From: Nitrospinaceae bacterium
GTDB lineage: Bacteria; UBA8248
DNA: 54,789 bases
NCBI GenBank assembly: GCA_018669005.1
Contig: JABJAL010000049.1
Coordinates: forward strand, 1 to 54,789
Direction: 5' to 3'
Of this stretch, positions 34,764 to 43,529 are shown piece after piece. The notes below the pieces were generated by a model. The model was not told the origin of the DNA. It worked only from the letters and a program-made list of their open reading frames with translations, and did not search any database. Positions within the stretch are counted from its first letter, which is position 1. Each line of letters opens with the position of its first letter. The position numbers were made by a program, and so were the translations under genes.

Positions 34764-35138
34764 TGCCAATAAATTTCTAACGGCAAGACCGTCCAAGATG
34801 AGGACAAACAACCCTTAGATGGGATGGATGAGGGCCCCTGTAAATTCACTTTTGATAGCTGACGAGCCCCGTCTTCATTGATTTGCCTGCTACCTGCTGA
34901 ATTTTAGCCTCCGGGCTTGCGGCTCCATGGATCTTTTTCAATTCATAAAACTTCTAGTAATGCTTGTTAGCTCATGAGTATGTTTTGAAATTTCGTTCGA
35001 CCTTTTCACATAAAGAACTGTCGTCTTGCCATAGCAAAATCGAGAGGCTTGAGAATTTGCAAATGTGTGTATGAGGAGTGTGCCGGTAAGTCGCGGCCAC
35101 TAATTTCATAACTCGGCTTTTTTTGAGGAGAAATAATT
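34764..35138. other. Intergenic region without recognised feature
   Basis: No gene, strong hairpin or repeat family member was seen in these 375 bases. The only clear signal is the GAGGAG ribosome site just before 35139. Confidence 0.4.
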
Positions 35139-36818
35139 ATGCCCAAGATGACAGGAGCACGCTTTCTCGCTGATACGCTTCAGGCCTACGGTGTGACCCA
35201 TATTTTCTTCATGCCAGGAATAGTCAAACGTGCTCTCTTTGAGATGGACGAGCGAACAAATATAGATCGTATCCTAACCCATGGAGAAAAATCGGCGGTT
35301 TACATGGCCGATGGCTATGCGCGTGCCAGCGGCCGCCCCGGAATTTGTATGGCCCAGACGGTGGGCGCATCCAACCTGGCTGCGGGCCTCAGGGACCCAT
35401 ATCTTGGGTGCTCTCCAGTGATTGCCATCACGGGTGGAACCGAGACCGATACCCAGTATCGTAATGTTTATCAGGAAGTCGAAGACCTCTCCATGTTTGA
35501 TCCGGTTACTAAGTTCAACGTTCGGGTGGAGCAGGTCGAGCGATACCCCGACCTGCTACGGGAGGCCTTTCGGTGCGCCACCTCAGGGACTCCGGGACCT
35601 GTCCATCTGGAACTTAAGGGGCAAGGAGGTCAAATTACAGACGATGCGGAGGGGGACCTGGAAGTTTTCGTGGATGAGGCCACTACCCGGGTTCCCGCTT
35701 ATCGGCCAGAGCCAGAGCCCGGGAGTATTCAAGAGGCGGCCAGGCTCCTGGCGGCGGCGAAAAGGCCAATCATCGTTGCGGGCGGCGGCGTTCGCGCATC
35801 GGGGGCGGGGGCCGAGTTGGTGGAGCTTGCCGAGAAACTCTCTATTCCCATTGCTACAGCCCTCAACGCCAAGGACACTGTTCCGCCCCAGCACCCGCTT
35901 TCGGTTGGTGTTGTGGGTGTTTACTCCCGCGAGACAGCGAACCAGGCGGTGCTGGATTCCGACCTGGTCTTCTTTATCGGGAGCAAGACCGGCGGCCAGG
36001 TGACGAATCGCTGGCGCCTCCCCCAGATTGGGACGCCTGTCATCCAGCTCGACATTAACCCCGAGGAAATTGGGCGAAACTATCCGCTGGAAGTGGGCAT
36101 CATGGGGGATGCAAAGGTTAGCCTACGCAAACTTATTGATGCGGCCGATGCTTCCTCTGCCGCCTCCCGCAAGGATTGGACTGAACAACAAAAAAAATCC
36201 ATGAAGGCGTGGTACGAGGAATTCGAGCCTCTTCTGAACTCGGATGCCGTTCCCATTCGCCCCGAGCGCATTTGCAAGGAGCTTACCGAGCACCTCCCCT
36301 CGGATGCGCTCCTCGTTTCGGATACCGGCCATGCGGGTATGTGGACGGGCGGTATGGTCGATCTTACCGAGCCGGGCCAGGGTTTTATTCGTTGTGCGGG
36401 CTCGCTGGGATGGGGTTTGCCTGCCGTACTGGGGGCAAAGTGTGCGCTTCCCGATAGGCCCGTTGTTCTGTTTACCGGAGACGGAGGGTTCTGGTACCAC
36501 CTCTCCGAAATCGAAACGGCTGTGCGACGAAATATTAATGCTGTCATGGTGGTCAACAACAACCATGTCTTGAGCCATGGACTCCAAGGGTTGACCCAGA
36601 TCGCAGGCGGCGAGCTGAATGCCAAGCATGAATTTATTTGGCATTATAATGACACCGATCTTGCAAAGGTGGCCGAATCGATGGGCGCCCTCGGTATTCG
36701 GGTGGATAAGCCCTCTGAAATTGATAGTGCCCTCGATCAGGCTTTCTCGGCGAACCGGCCCGTAGTGGTGGATGTTGCGACCGAAGTCATGGCCATGGCC
36801 CCACTTGCTATCGGATGA
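35139..36818 (+). CDS. Thiamine-diphosphate-dependent enzyme, acetolactate-synthase/decarboxylase family
   Basis: The 559-residue product has the three-domain ThDP fold. The N-terminal pyrimidine domain holds the cofactor-activating glutamate in THGEKSAVYMADGYARASG (about 49-67). The middle domain is near 195-330. The C-terminal domain has the ThDP/Mg motif GDGGFWYHLSEIETAVRRNI ending NNN (about 447-470). Family members include acetolactate synthase, benzoylformate and oxalyl-CoA or sulfopyruvate decarboxylases; the exact reaction is not visible. No small regulatory subunit is near, so a catabolic decarboxylase or carboligase is likelier than valine synthesis. A cupin gene follows. Confidence 0.88.
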   Translation: MPKMTGARFLADTLQAYGVTHIFFMPGIVKRALFEMDERTNIDRILTHGEKSAVYMADGYARASGRPGICMAQTVGASNLAAGLRDPYLGCSPVIAITGGTETDTQYRNVYQEVEDLSMFDPVTKFNVRVEQVERYPDLLREAFRCATSGTPGPVHLELKGQGGQITDDAEGDLEVFVDEATTRVPAYRPEPEPGSIQEAARLLAAAKRPIIVAGGGVRASGAGAELVELAEKLSIPIATALNAKDTVPPQHPLSVGVVGVYSRETANQAVLDSDLVFFIGSKTGGQVTNRWRLPQIGTPVIQLDINPEEIGRNYPLEVGIMGDAKVSLRKLIDAADASSAASRKDWTEQQKKSMKAWYEEFEPLLNSDAVPIRPERICKELTEHLPSDALLVSDTGHAGMWTGGMVDLTEPGQGFIRCAGSLGWGLPAVLGAKCALPDRPVVLFTGDGGFWYHLSEIETAVRRNINAVMVVNNNHVLSHGLQGLTQIAGGELNAKHEFIWHYNDTDLAKVAESMGALGIRVDKPSEIDSALDQAFSANRPVVVDVATEVMAMAPLAIG

Positions 36819-36830
36819 CGAGAAGTTTTC

Positions 36831-36857
36831 TCTGGCGCATTTGGCAAGAGCGCCAGA
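36831..36857 (+). terminator. Weak stem-loop after ThDP enzyme
   Basis: TCTGGCGC pairs with GCGCCAGA around an eleven-base loop, 12 bases after the stop. There is no T run directly behind it. Confidence 0.4.
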
Positions 36858-36981
36858 TGAGGCGGGTGTTTGAATCCCTCTCGGTTTTTTGATTTTGCGT
36901 CAAATTTCTAAAAAGGTGTAAGCCTGAATTTTAAGAACTACATCTATGGGAACGATATTTAAAAGAAGGGAGCAAGAGACT

Positions 36982-38136
36982 ATGACCGAAGGACTGATAC
37001 CGATCAGGAGAGTAGTTACCGGCAACGATGAGAGTGGTAAATCAAAAGTTGTTTGGGATGGCCCCGCTCCGGACACCCATCCGGCGCCGATACCCGGCAA
37101 AGGTCACACCGACCTTTGGACATGGTGGGAAACGCCTCCCCCCCTCTCCGGCGAGCGTGATGATGGAGATTTGCCCTACGATTTTCCCGGCTCCGCCGCT
37201 GGTGGACATCTTCGAGTCATCCAGGCGCGAAACCGCCCCGACGATTACGATCCGGCCAAGGATACCGAAGGCATTCCGTTTCATGAGCCCAAGGACATGC
37301 CCTCAAGAAGGCGATGGGATCGAGGCGGCGATAATTCCTTCTCCTCGGGTATGCACAAAACCGAGACGGTGGATTACGGAATCATGTTGACGGGCGAGCG
37401 CGAATTAATTCTCGATGATCACACGCTTGTGATGAAGCCGGGCGATATCGTCGTTCAGGTGGGCGCGTGGCATCAGTGGGCCAGCCCCCGTCTGGGTTGC
37501 CAGATGGCGTTCGACATGATCGCAGCGCGCTTTACAGATGGGCCCGTGGGTCTGGCGCAGGGCAACGATAAGATCGTCGAGCCCGATCTCAAGCTACCAG
37601 ATGGCGTGAAGCCAGCGCGGCGGATAGTGACCATAGATAAAGAGCCGGGAAAATCCACATTGCTCGCCGATGGTCCGGCGCCCGATGTACGTTTTGATCC
37701 CGCACGGCCCGGTTTTGCATCGGCGCGGCTGTGGGTCACCGATAGCGATCCGGCGACGATTGTTATGGAGACGCTTCATTTGCCGCACACTATCGAGCCT
37801 CCGAAGAACGGAACGGTCTGCCGGGTAGTTACTTTTCCGCCGGATGATGTTTGGAAAGATAACGTCGGCGCCGCCGAAGTTGAGGCGTATTTCAGCGCAA
37901 TGGGCTCGCCTGGCGCCTCCACGTATTCGGACTCTGCGCCTCATCCGTACATGCAGAAGACGCAAACCCTAGAATTTTGTTTTATCCACGAGGGTGAAAT
38001 CGTATTGGTGCTCGACACCGAAGAGGTGTCCTTGAAGGCGGGTGACGTCGTGATACTGCGCGGGAGTAACCATGCCTGGAGCAACCGTTCCGGCAGCCCG
38101 GCAGTCATGACGATTTCGTCTCATGATGGGAAGTAG
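36982..38136 (+). CDS. Two-domain cupin (bicupin) protein
   Basis: The protein is an internal duplication: RRVVTGNDESGKSKVVWDGP at residue 8 matches RRIVTIDKEPGKSTLLADGP near 215. Each half ends with a cupin barrel: MHKTETVDYGIMLTGERELI with MKPGDIVVQVGAWHQW, and MQKTQTLEFCFIHEGEIVLV with LKAGDVVILRGSNHAW. Glutamate and histidine at the usual metal positions are present in both. I chose ATG 36982 with AGAAGGGA ten bases ahead; ATG 36946 is in frame. Such bicupins act as dioxygenases, isomerases or binding proteins; the reaction is unknown. It follows the ThDP enzyme. Confidence 0.85.
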   Translation: MTEGLIPIRRVVTGNDESGKSKVVWDGPAPDTHPAPIPGKGHTDLWTWWETPPPLSGERDDGDLPYDFPGSAAGGHLRVIQARNRPDDYDPAKDTEGIPFHEPKDMPSRRRWDRGGDNSFSSGMHKTETVDYGIMLTGERELILDDHTLVMKPGDIVVQVGAWHQWASPRLGCQMAFDMIAARFTDGPVGLAQGNDKIVEPDLKLPDGVKPARRIVTIDKEPGKSTLLADGPAPDVRFDPARPGFASARLWVTDSDPATIVMETLHLPHTIEPPKNGTVCRVVTFPPDDVWKDNVGAAEVEAYFSAMGSPGASTYSDSAPHPYMQKTQTLEFCFIHEGEIVLVLDTEEVSLKAGDVVILRGSNHAWSNRSGSPAVMTISSHDGK

Positions 38137-38203
38137 ATGGATTAGTGTGCAGATTATTTGATTTTCGTTTTCTTGAAATTCGCTCAGATAGTTAGATGAA
38201 TAC

Positions 38204-38240
38204 TAAAAGGCTCTGGGGTGATTCTCGGGGCCTTTTAGTT
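38204..38240 (+). terminator. Rho-independent terminator after bicupin
   Basis: TAAAAGGCTC pairs with GGGCCTTTTA (one G-T pair) and is followed by GTTTC. It lies 70 bases after the bicupin stop. Bases 38241-38367 hold nothing recognised. Confidence 0.65.
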
Positions 38241-38367
38241 TCACTGGTTTTCGAAGAAAGATGGATGGCCGATTTGGTTTTACAAATTTCAGAGATGCGA
38301 TTTCGAGTCTTAAGGACGGGAAAATTAGTTTGTTAAGCTAACTTTCGTCTAAACCAACAAACCTTCT

Positions 38368-39501
38368 CTAGCAGACCCGCTCGGCCCACTTGTTCATCGC
38401 CGCCTCGTTCAATTCAACTCCAAAACCGGGTCTGTCTGAAAGCGTAAGCCAGCCTTCTTTAAGCTCGGGCGTTCCGTCGAAAAGCTCGAACCAGACCGGA
38501 TCGCGCTCGGGGTCGGCATGGCTCTCGCAAATATAGCCCGCCGGGCTGGCGGCTATGCAGTGGGCATGAATTTGCGGGTCGTGGTGCGGCATGAACTGGA
38601 TGTGTGCCAACTCGGCGGCCGTCATGATTTTTCGACTTCCTGTGACGCCCTCGAATTTCGTTGCGTCAAACTGGATAATGTCCACCGAATTGTCATCGAT
38701 CAAGCGAAGGCAATCGTACAGGTTCATTTCACCGTGCCCATCCGCAATCGGAATCGGACAATCAGCCTTGAGGCGGGGCAGGGTGTGTTTCGCCTCGCGC
38801 CAACAGATTGGCTCCTCAATCCACGCCAAATCGAAATCAGTCAGATGCTGTACGCCTTCCTTGGCCGCGGCATAGTCCCAGGCGCCGTTTACATCTACGG
38901 CGAGCAGACACTCGGGCCCGATTGCCTTCCTTACACCAGCAACGCGAGACATATCTTCTTCAAGCGTCATTGCGCCAATTTTCATCTTGAAGCCCCGATG
39001 TCCCATTTCATAATAACGGCCGACCTCATCGACAAGCTCGGCGACGTCTTTTCCATCGCGGTAGTAGCCGCCACCGGCATAGGTGCGGGCACGGCCTTCC
39101 AATCCCCCCAGGAGCTTGTAGAGTGGAAGGCCCGCCGCCTTCCCCATGATGTCCCACAGCGCATTGTCGATGGTCGCTGCGGCCGTGATGATATGGTCGC
39201 GCGGCCAGCCGCTGTCGTGGGAAATCCGGTGGTAGGTGGTGCCAAGGGTTTTCTTCAGCACCCGCTCGGGGCGAAGGGGGTCTTCTCCCAGAATGAGGTC
39301 GCCAAAGCCCCGCTTGAATATTTCGGCCACCTCGCTTACGCGTCCCGAGGCGGTGCCGAGACCGACGCCGGTGATGCCCTCGTCGGTCATGATTTTGACG
39401 ACAAGCTCGTTCACCGAGAGGACTGGCCTGAGGCTTAGCCAGAATTCGCGTTCGGGCTGGGGGGCCGAGAGAAAATAAACTTCAACGCTCGTTATCTTCA
39501 T
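38368..39501 (-). CDS. Enolase-superfamily enzyme (mandelate racemase/muconate lactonizing group)
   Basis: This 377-residue protein has the capping domain (1-125) and the barrel. Visible catalytic landmarks are GHRGFKMKIGAMTLEED (K-x-K base near 163-165), VDVNGAWDY with the first metal ligand near 197, IEEPICWRE with the glutamate near 224, ADGHGEMNLYDC near 250, DATKFEGVTGSRK near 275 and the histidine base in MPHHDPQIHAHC near 300. The K-x-K plus His pair is that of the mandelate racemase/sugar-acid dehydratase group. It would abstract a proton next to a carboxylate. Its stop-to-start neighbour 39509 (FAH family) is upstream in the same operon. Confidence 0.9.
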   Translation of the reverse strand: MKITSVEVYFLSAPQPEREFWLSLRPVLSVNELVVKIMTDEGITGVGLGTASGRVSEVAEIFKRGFGDLILGEDPLRPERVLKKTLGTTYHRISHDSGWPRDHIITAAATIDNALWDIMGKAAGLPLYKLLGGLEGRARTYAGGGYYRDGKDVAELVDEVGRYYEMGHRGFKMKIGAMTLEEDMSRVAGVRKAIGPECLLAVDVNGAWDYAAAKEGVQHLTDFDLAWIEEPICWREAKHTLPRLKADCPIPIADGHGEMNLYDCLRLIDDNSVDIIQFDATKFEGVTGSRKIMTAAELAHIQFMPHHDPQIHAHCIAASPAGYICESHADPERDPVWFELFDGTPELKEGWLTLSDRPGFGVELNEAAMNKWAERVC

Positions 39502-39508
39502 ATCAATT

Positions 39509-40405
39509 TCACTCGGCTACTACAGGATTGCGCAAAATGCCGAGAAGGGGCGATTCCACTTCCGCCACACCCCCTACTTTGAGCAGGTGCGCCTCGCCGC
39601 CTTCCCTGAAAATGGCGCAGCCCTCCGGGGTCCCCGTCGAGACGAGATCGCCCGGCTCTAGAGTCATCTTCGAAAGGTGAGAGATGATATGCGGAATATC
39701 GAAAATCATGTTCGAGAGGCTCTGGCGCTGAAGCTCGAAGCCATCCACCCGACCAATAATATCCATGTTCTGGGGATCGTCGATCTCATCGGAGGTGACG
39801 ATCCAGGGCCCGATGGCGTTCGTTGCATCAAGACTTTTGCACAAGAAAAGCCCGCCTCTGGCATCGTCATCCTGAATGTCGCGAGCCGTCACATCGTTGT
39901 AGAGGGTGTAGCCCATGATGACATCGAAAGCATTTTCGCGGGGCACGTTCTTGCACCGCTCGCCAATTATCATGACGATTTCAGCCTCGGAGTCGAGTTT
40001 GCTCGTCAGTGGTGGGTAGATGATTGGTTCATCGGGTCCGATCATGGTCGAGGTGAAGCGGGGGGCCAGAGGAATTTGAGCCGGCATGGCGCTTCCCGAT
40101 TCTGCTAGATGTTTATGGAAATTTCGCCCGGCGTGGACAAACTTACGCGGCCGCGGGACCGGCGCCCTGAGGTGTACAGAGGCGAGCGGGTGGGTGGACG
40201 CCGTGTGGCCTCCCGATTCTGCCTCGCTGGCAAGTTTGCGTGCAATCTCAAGACCCGCCTTACCTTTTTCGATGAAGAGCACCATGTCGGAGGGGATGTC
40301 GAGCGAGGCAGAGGCCAGATCGAGAATCCTGTCTGAACTTAAAACCACACCGATAGTTTCTCTCGTTGTTCCGTTTTCCGGGATATCCATCGTTACAAGC
40401 TTCAT
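39509..40405 (-). CDS. Fumarylacetoacetate hydrolase family protein
   Basis: The 298-residue product has the FAH-fold C-terminal domain. Landmarks are RPRKFVHAGRNFHKHLAESG near 90, the metal ligands in DSEAEIVMIIGE near 150, YTLYNDVTARDIQ near 180, and LEPGDLVSTGTPEGC near 255. Members hydrolyse or decarboxylate acylpyruvates and 2-oxo acids such as 2-keto-3-deoxy sugar acids. It is first in a minus-strand pair with the enolase-superfamily gene (gap of seven bases), consistent with a dehydratase followed by a 2-keto-3-deoxy acid step. This pathway is inferred. Confidence 0.9.
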   Translation of the reverse strand: MKLVTMDIPENGTTRETIGVVLSSDRILDLASASLDIPSDMVLFIEKGKAGLEIARKLASEAESGGHTASTHPLASVHLRAPVPRPRKFVHAGRNFHKHLAESGSAMPAQIPLAPRFTSTMIGPDEPIIYPPLTSKLDSEAEIVMIIGERCKNVPRENAFDVIMGYTLYNDVTARDIQDDDARGGLFLCKSLDATNAIGPWIVTSDEIDDPQNMDIIGRVDGFELQRQSLSNMIFDIPHIISHLSKMTLEPGDLVSTGTPEGCAIFREGGEAHLLKVGGVAEVESPLLGILRNPVVAE

Positions 40406-40503
40406 GAAAGCTCTCCGTGAAAAGTGAGACTGCGCGGATTAATAGTAATGAAAAGTTGTGATAAATGTCGGGGTTCATCCTAAGATGCGGGGCGGCTCTA
40501 TAC

Positions 40504-40537
40504 AAGCTCGATTGGCAAAATAAGCTCGATTGGCAAA
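40504..40537. repeat. 18-base-spaced direct repeat upstream of EamA gene
   Basis: AAGCTCGATTGGCAAA occurs at 40504-40519 and again at 40522-40537, a period of 18 bases, in the divergent spacer between the FAH and EamA genes. A third AAGCTCG-like start follows at 40534. It could be a tandem operator, or a slippage duplication. Confidence 0.55.
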
Positions 40538-40597
40538 GCTCGTTTATATTCGGTCGTGTCCTCGCTTATGCCGGGCAAATCGGTATATATTCCGCCA

Positions 40598-41497
40598 ATG
40601 TCTAATTTATTTTCTTCAATCGGTCTGGCGGAAATTCTCGCACTCAGCTCCTCGCTGACGTACTCATTCACATTTATTTTCTTGCGCCAGGGACTTCGCA
40701 GCGGCTCTCCCCTGGCCGGTGTTTTAACCATGGGCGCCATTGTTGGTTCCGTGGGCCTGATTGCCGCCGCCTCTCGGGGCACGCTCCAGACATCGACGCT
40801 TACACCAATACTCTGGTTTGCCTTGGCGGGTTGTGTGGGGCAGGGAGTTGGACAGATGGCCTCGTTCACCGGCATTCAGCGTATGGGCGTCAGTCGCGCT
40901 GCGCCGATACAGGGGTCGGCCCCGATTTGGGCCATTTTGCTTGCTGTGCTCATTTTGGGAGAAAAGCCCGGTCTTTTTGTTTGGGTGGGGGCGGCGTGTG
41001 TCGTCACCGGCGTTGGTTTGCTCTCTAAGCCCAAAGAAGGCGAGGGGGGGAGCATAAAGGACTGGTTTCAGGGCTCCTTGATTTTTCCCCTTGGCGCCTC
41101 TTTGATGTTTGCCATCATGCCGGTTGTGGCCAAGTTCGGGTTTGCTCTCCAGAACACCCCGTTTGTGGCCGTTGGGGTGGCATTTAGCTCGGCGGTGGTG
41201 TTTCTTTGTGTCTCACGCTTCGGGTTGGGAATTGGCGGGGAAATTCGATTCGATAGGCGCTCTTTGCGCTGGTTCATCCTCGCGGGGTTGAGCACAACTC
41301 TCTCGGCCGGTTTTTTCTGGACATCTCTTTCGATGGGGGATGTTTCCATCATGATGCCCTTGAGTCGGCTGGGGCCGCTATGGGCCGTGTTGTGGACCTA
41401 CCTTTTCCTTGGTCATATTGAGCGTGTTACGCCTCGGATATTTTTCTCAGCCTTCCTCATTGTTTCTGGCGGCGGTTTTATCATGGCATTCAAGTAG
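40598..41497 (+). CDS. EamA/DMT-family membrane transporter
   Basis: This is an inner-membrane exporter of the drug/metabolite superfamily with ten helices in two repeats (IGLAEILALSSSLTYSFTFI to LLSKPKEG, then GSLIFPLGASLMFAIMPVVA onward). I chose ATG 40598 so that the first helix begins at once; ATG 40568 and GTG 40556 are in frame and none has a clear ribosome site. It is divergent from the FAH/enolase pair. Substrate is unknown; export of a pathway intermediate is possible. Confidence 0.85.
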   Translation: MSNLFSSIGLAEILALSSSLTYSFTFIFLRQGLRSGSPLAGVLTMGAIVGSVGLIAAASRGTLQTSTLTPILWFALAGCVGQGVGQMASFTGIQRMGVSRAAPIQGSAPIWAILLAVLILGEKPGLFVWVGAACVVTGVGLLSKPKEGEGGSIKDWFQGSLIFPLGASLMFAIMPVVAKFGFALQNTPFVAVGVAFSSAVVFLCVSRFGLGIGGEIRFDRRSLRWFILAGLSTTLSAGFFWTSLSMGDVSIMMPLSRLGPLWAVLWTYLFLGHIERVTPRIFFSAFLIVSGGGFIMAFK

Positions 41498-41710
41498 GGA
41501 TTGATAAGGTTCTTCATCGCGATTAGTCAGGGGGCGGTAAGGTTCCCCCCCCCAAAAAATTCATATAGAGATTGAAGGGTCCCTCCCGCTTGGACCGCTA
41601 GCCCAAGGCCGCTATAATACAGCTATCGAAATAATTTCATTCCCCGGCGGGCCTGACCTCAATTATGTGAGGTTTTGGTTTGCCGGAGCGAGCACAATAG
41701 GGGCGAAAAA

Positions 41711-43462
41711 ATGGAGCAGATGAAAAGTGATATCAGAGACGGTATGCGGATTGACTGGGATGTGCCGATCAAAATGGAAGATGGGCTCATCCTCAGAGCC
41801 GATGTTTACCGGCCCATCGACGATGGCAAGTATCCGGTAATCATGACCTATGGCCCATATGGCAAGTATCTTCACTTTGAGGATCTTTATGAGACTTGCT
41901 GGACTCGCATGGTCGAGCAGCATCCCGACGTCCCCGCGGGCTCGACGAATAAATATCAGAACTGGGAGGTCGTAGATCCCGAAAAGTGGGTGCCCGATGG
42001 TTATGCCATTGTGCGCGTGGATTCTCGGGGTGCGGGCCGCTCTCCGGGCCATATGGATATTTGGTCTGCACGCGAGGCCAAGGATTTTTATCACTGCATC
42101 GAGTGGTCGGCTGAGCAGCCCTGGAGCACAGGCAAGGTCGGCCTGAACGGAATTTCCTACTACGGAATGAACCAGTGGCAGGTGAGTTCCCTGCAGCCGC
42201 CGCATCTGACGGCGATGTGCATCTGGGAGGGGGCGGCCGACTACTATCGCGACATGGGCCACCACGGCGGTATCTTCTGTAACGGTTTCGCCCGCGGGTG
42301 GCCGGAGATGCAGGTCTATACGGTGCAGAACGGTCGCGGCACCAGGGGATTTCGCAGCCGCATGAACGGCGACATGGTGTCGGGGCCTGAGACGCTGACC
42401 GAGGAGGAGCTTGGCTCGAATCGAAATGATTTTGGCCAGGACGTTTTCTCGAACAAGCTTGCGACCGATGAATTTTGGACCTCGCGCATGCCCGATTACT
42501 CGAAAATTAATGTGCCGCTTCTCTCGTCCGCCAACTGGGGCGGCCAGGGTCTCCACCCGCGAGGCAATTTTGAGGGCTATGAGCGCTCGGCCTCGAATCA
42601 AAAATGGCTTGAGGTGCACGGCATCGAGCATTGGACGGAATTTTATACCGACTATGGCGTGAATATACAGAAGAAATTTTTTGGCCATTTCCTAAAAGGT
42701 GAGGACACGGGGTGGAAGGATGAGCCCAAGGTTCGCCTCCAGGTGCGTCATCCGGGCGAGGTGTTTGTTGAGCGCGAGGAGAACGAGTGGCCGCTGGCGA
42801 GGACCGAGTGGACAAAGTTCTATCTCGACCCGGCGCGGCAGACTTTGGGCAAAGAGCCTCCCGCCCAGGCCGGAAGCGCCACCTATGCTGGCTTTGGTGA
42901 CGGCGTAACGTTCCTCACCCCGCCGCTTGAGGCGGCGACCGAACTCACCGGCCCCTCGGCGGCCAAGTTGTTTGTTTCCTCTGAGACTGAGGACGCCGAT
43001 CTTTTCTTGGTGGTTCGGATATTTACCGGCGATTTAAAGGAAGTGGTTTTCCAAGGGGCGCTCGATCCCCACACACCGATTGCACAGGGCTGGCTGCGCG
43101 CCTCGCACAGAAAGCTCGACCCGAATCTCACGACAGAGATTCGCCCCTATCACACCCACGATGAGATTCAGCCGCTTAAGCCGGGCGAGAGGGTCGAGTG
43201 TGATGTCGAGATTTGGGACACGAGCATCGTCGTTCCGGCTGGCCACCGCATCGGGCTCACCGTGCGCGGGAAGGACTACGAGTTCACTGGCGGCGCGGGC
43301 GCCGGGCTATCGAACATGAAGAATGCGTTCACGGGCTGCGGGTGTTTCATTCACAACGATCCAGGTGATCGCCCAGCCCATATTTACGGCGGCAACGTGA
43401 CGCTCCACACCTCCCCCGAGGAGCCTGCCTATGTCCTTCTTCCGGTAATTCCGGAGAAATAG
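41711..43462 (+). CDS. CocE/NonD-family hydrolase, tandem copy 1
   Basis: The 583-residue product belongs to the Xaa-Pro dipeptidyl-peptidase-like alpha/beta hydrolases, which cleave esters or amides. The N-terminal domain carries DGLILRADVYRP near 25, RVDSRGAGRSPG near 115 and the nucleophile elbow GISYYG near 160; a histidine lies in HGIEHWTEFYTD near 310. A WGGQGLHPRGN segment stands where CocE proteins have the acidic residue, fitting the NonD label. The C-terminal jelly-roll (about 360-583) is the PepX_C type. I chose ATG 41711; GTG 41675 is in frame. No signal peptide. The gene at 43530 is a close duplicate. Confidence 0.88.
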   Translation: MEQMKSDIRDGMRIDWDVPIKMEDGLILRADVYRPIDDGKYPVIMTYGPYGKYLHFEDLYETCWTRMVEQHPDVPAGSTNKYQNWEVVDPEKWVPDGYAIVRVDSRGAGRSPGHMDIWSAREAKDFYHCIEWSAEQPWSTGKVGLNGISYYGMNQWQVSSLQPPHLTAMCIWEGAADYYRDMGHHGGIFCNGFARGWPEMQVYTVQNGRGTRGFRSRMNGDMVSGPETLTEEELGSNRNDFGQDVFSNKLATDEFWTSRMPDYSKINVPLLSSANWGGQGLHPRGNFEGYERSASNQKWLEVHGIEHWTEFYTDYGVNIQKKFFGHFLKGEDTGWKDEPKVRLQVRHPGEVFVEREENEWPLARTEWTKFYLDPARQTLGKEPPAQAGSATYAGFGDGVTFLTPPLEAATELTGPSAAKLFVSSETEDADLFLVVRIFTGDLKEVVFQGALDPHTPIAQGWLRASHRKLDPNLTTEIRPYHTHDEIQPLKPGERVECDVEIWDTSIVVPAGHRIGLTVRGKDYEFTGGAGAGLSNMKNAFTGCGCFIHNDPGDRPAHIYGGNVTLHTSPEEPAYVLLPVIPEK

Positions 43463-43529
43463 GCAAGACGCTCGTATACGGATAAAGAAAGGGGTCGCCC
43501 CTCCAAGACGGCTCCTCTAGGAGAGAGTA

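Noticed and set aside
41545-41560. Run of C then A (near 41546-41560) as a slippery or regulatory site
   Set aside because: It is intergenic with no frame crossing it and no paired structure.
41663-42688. 341-residue antisense frame over the first CocE gene
   Set aside because: Similar shadows appear in the tandem copy; the sense protein is a clear family member.
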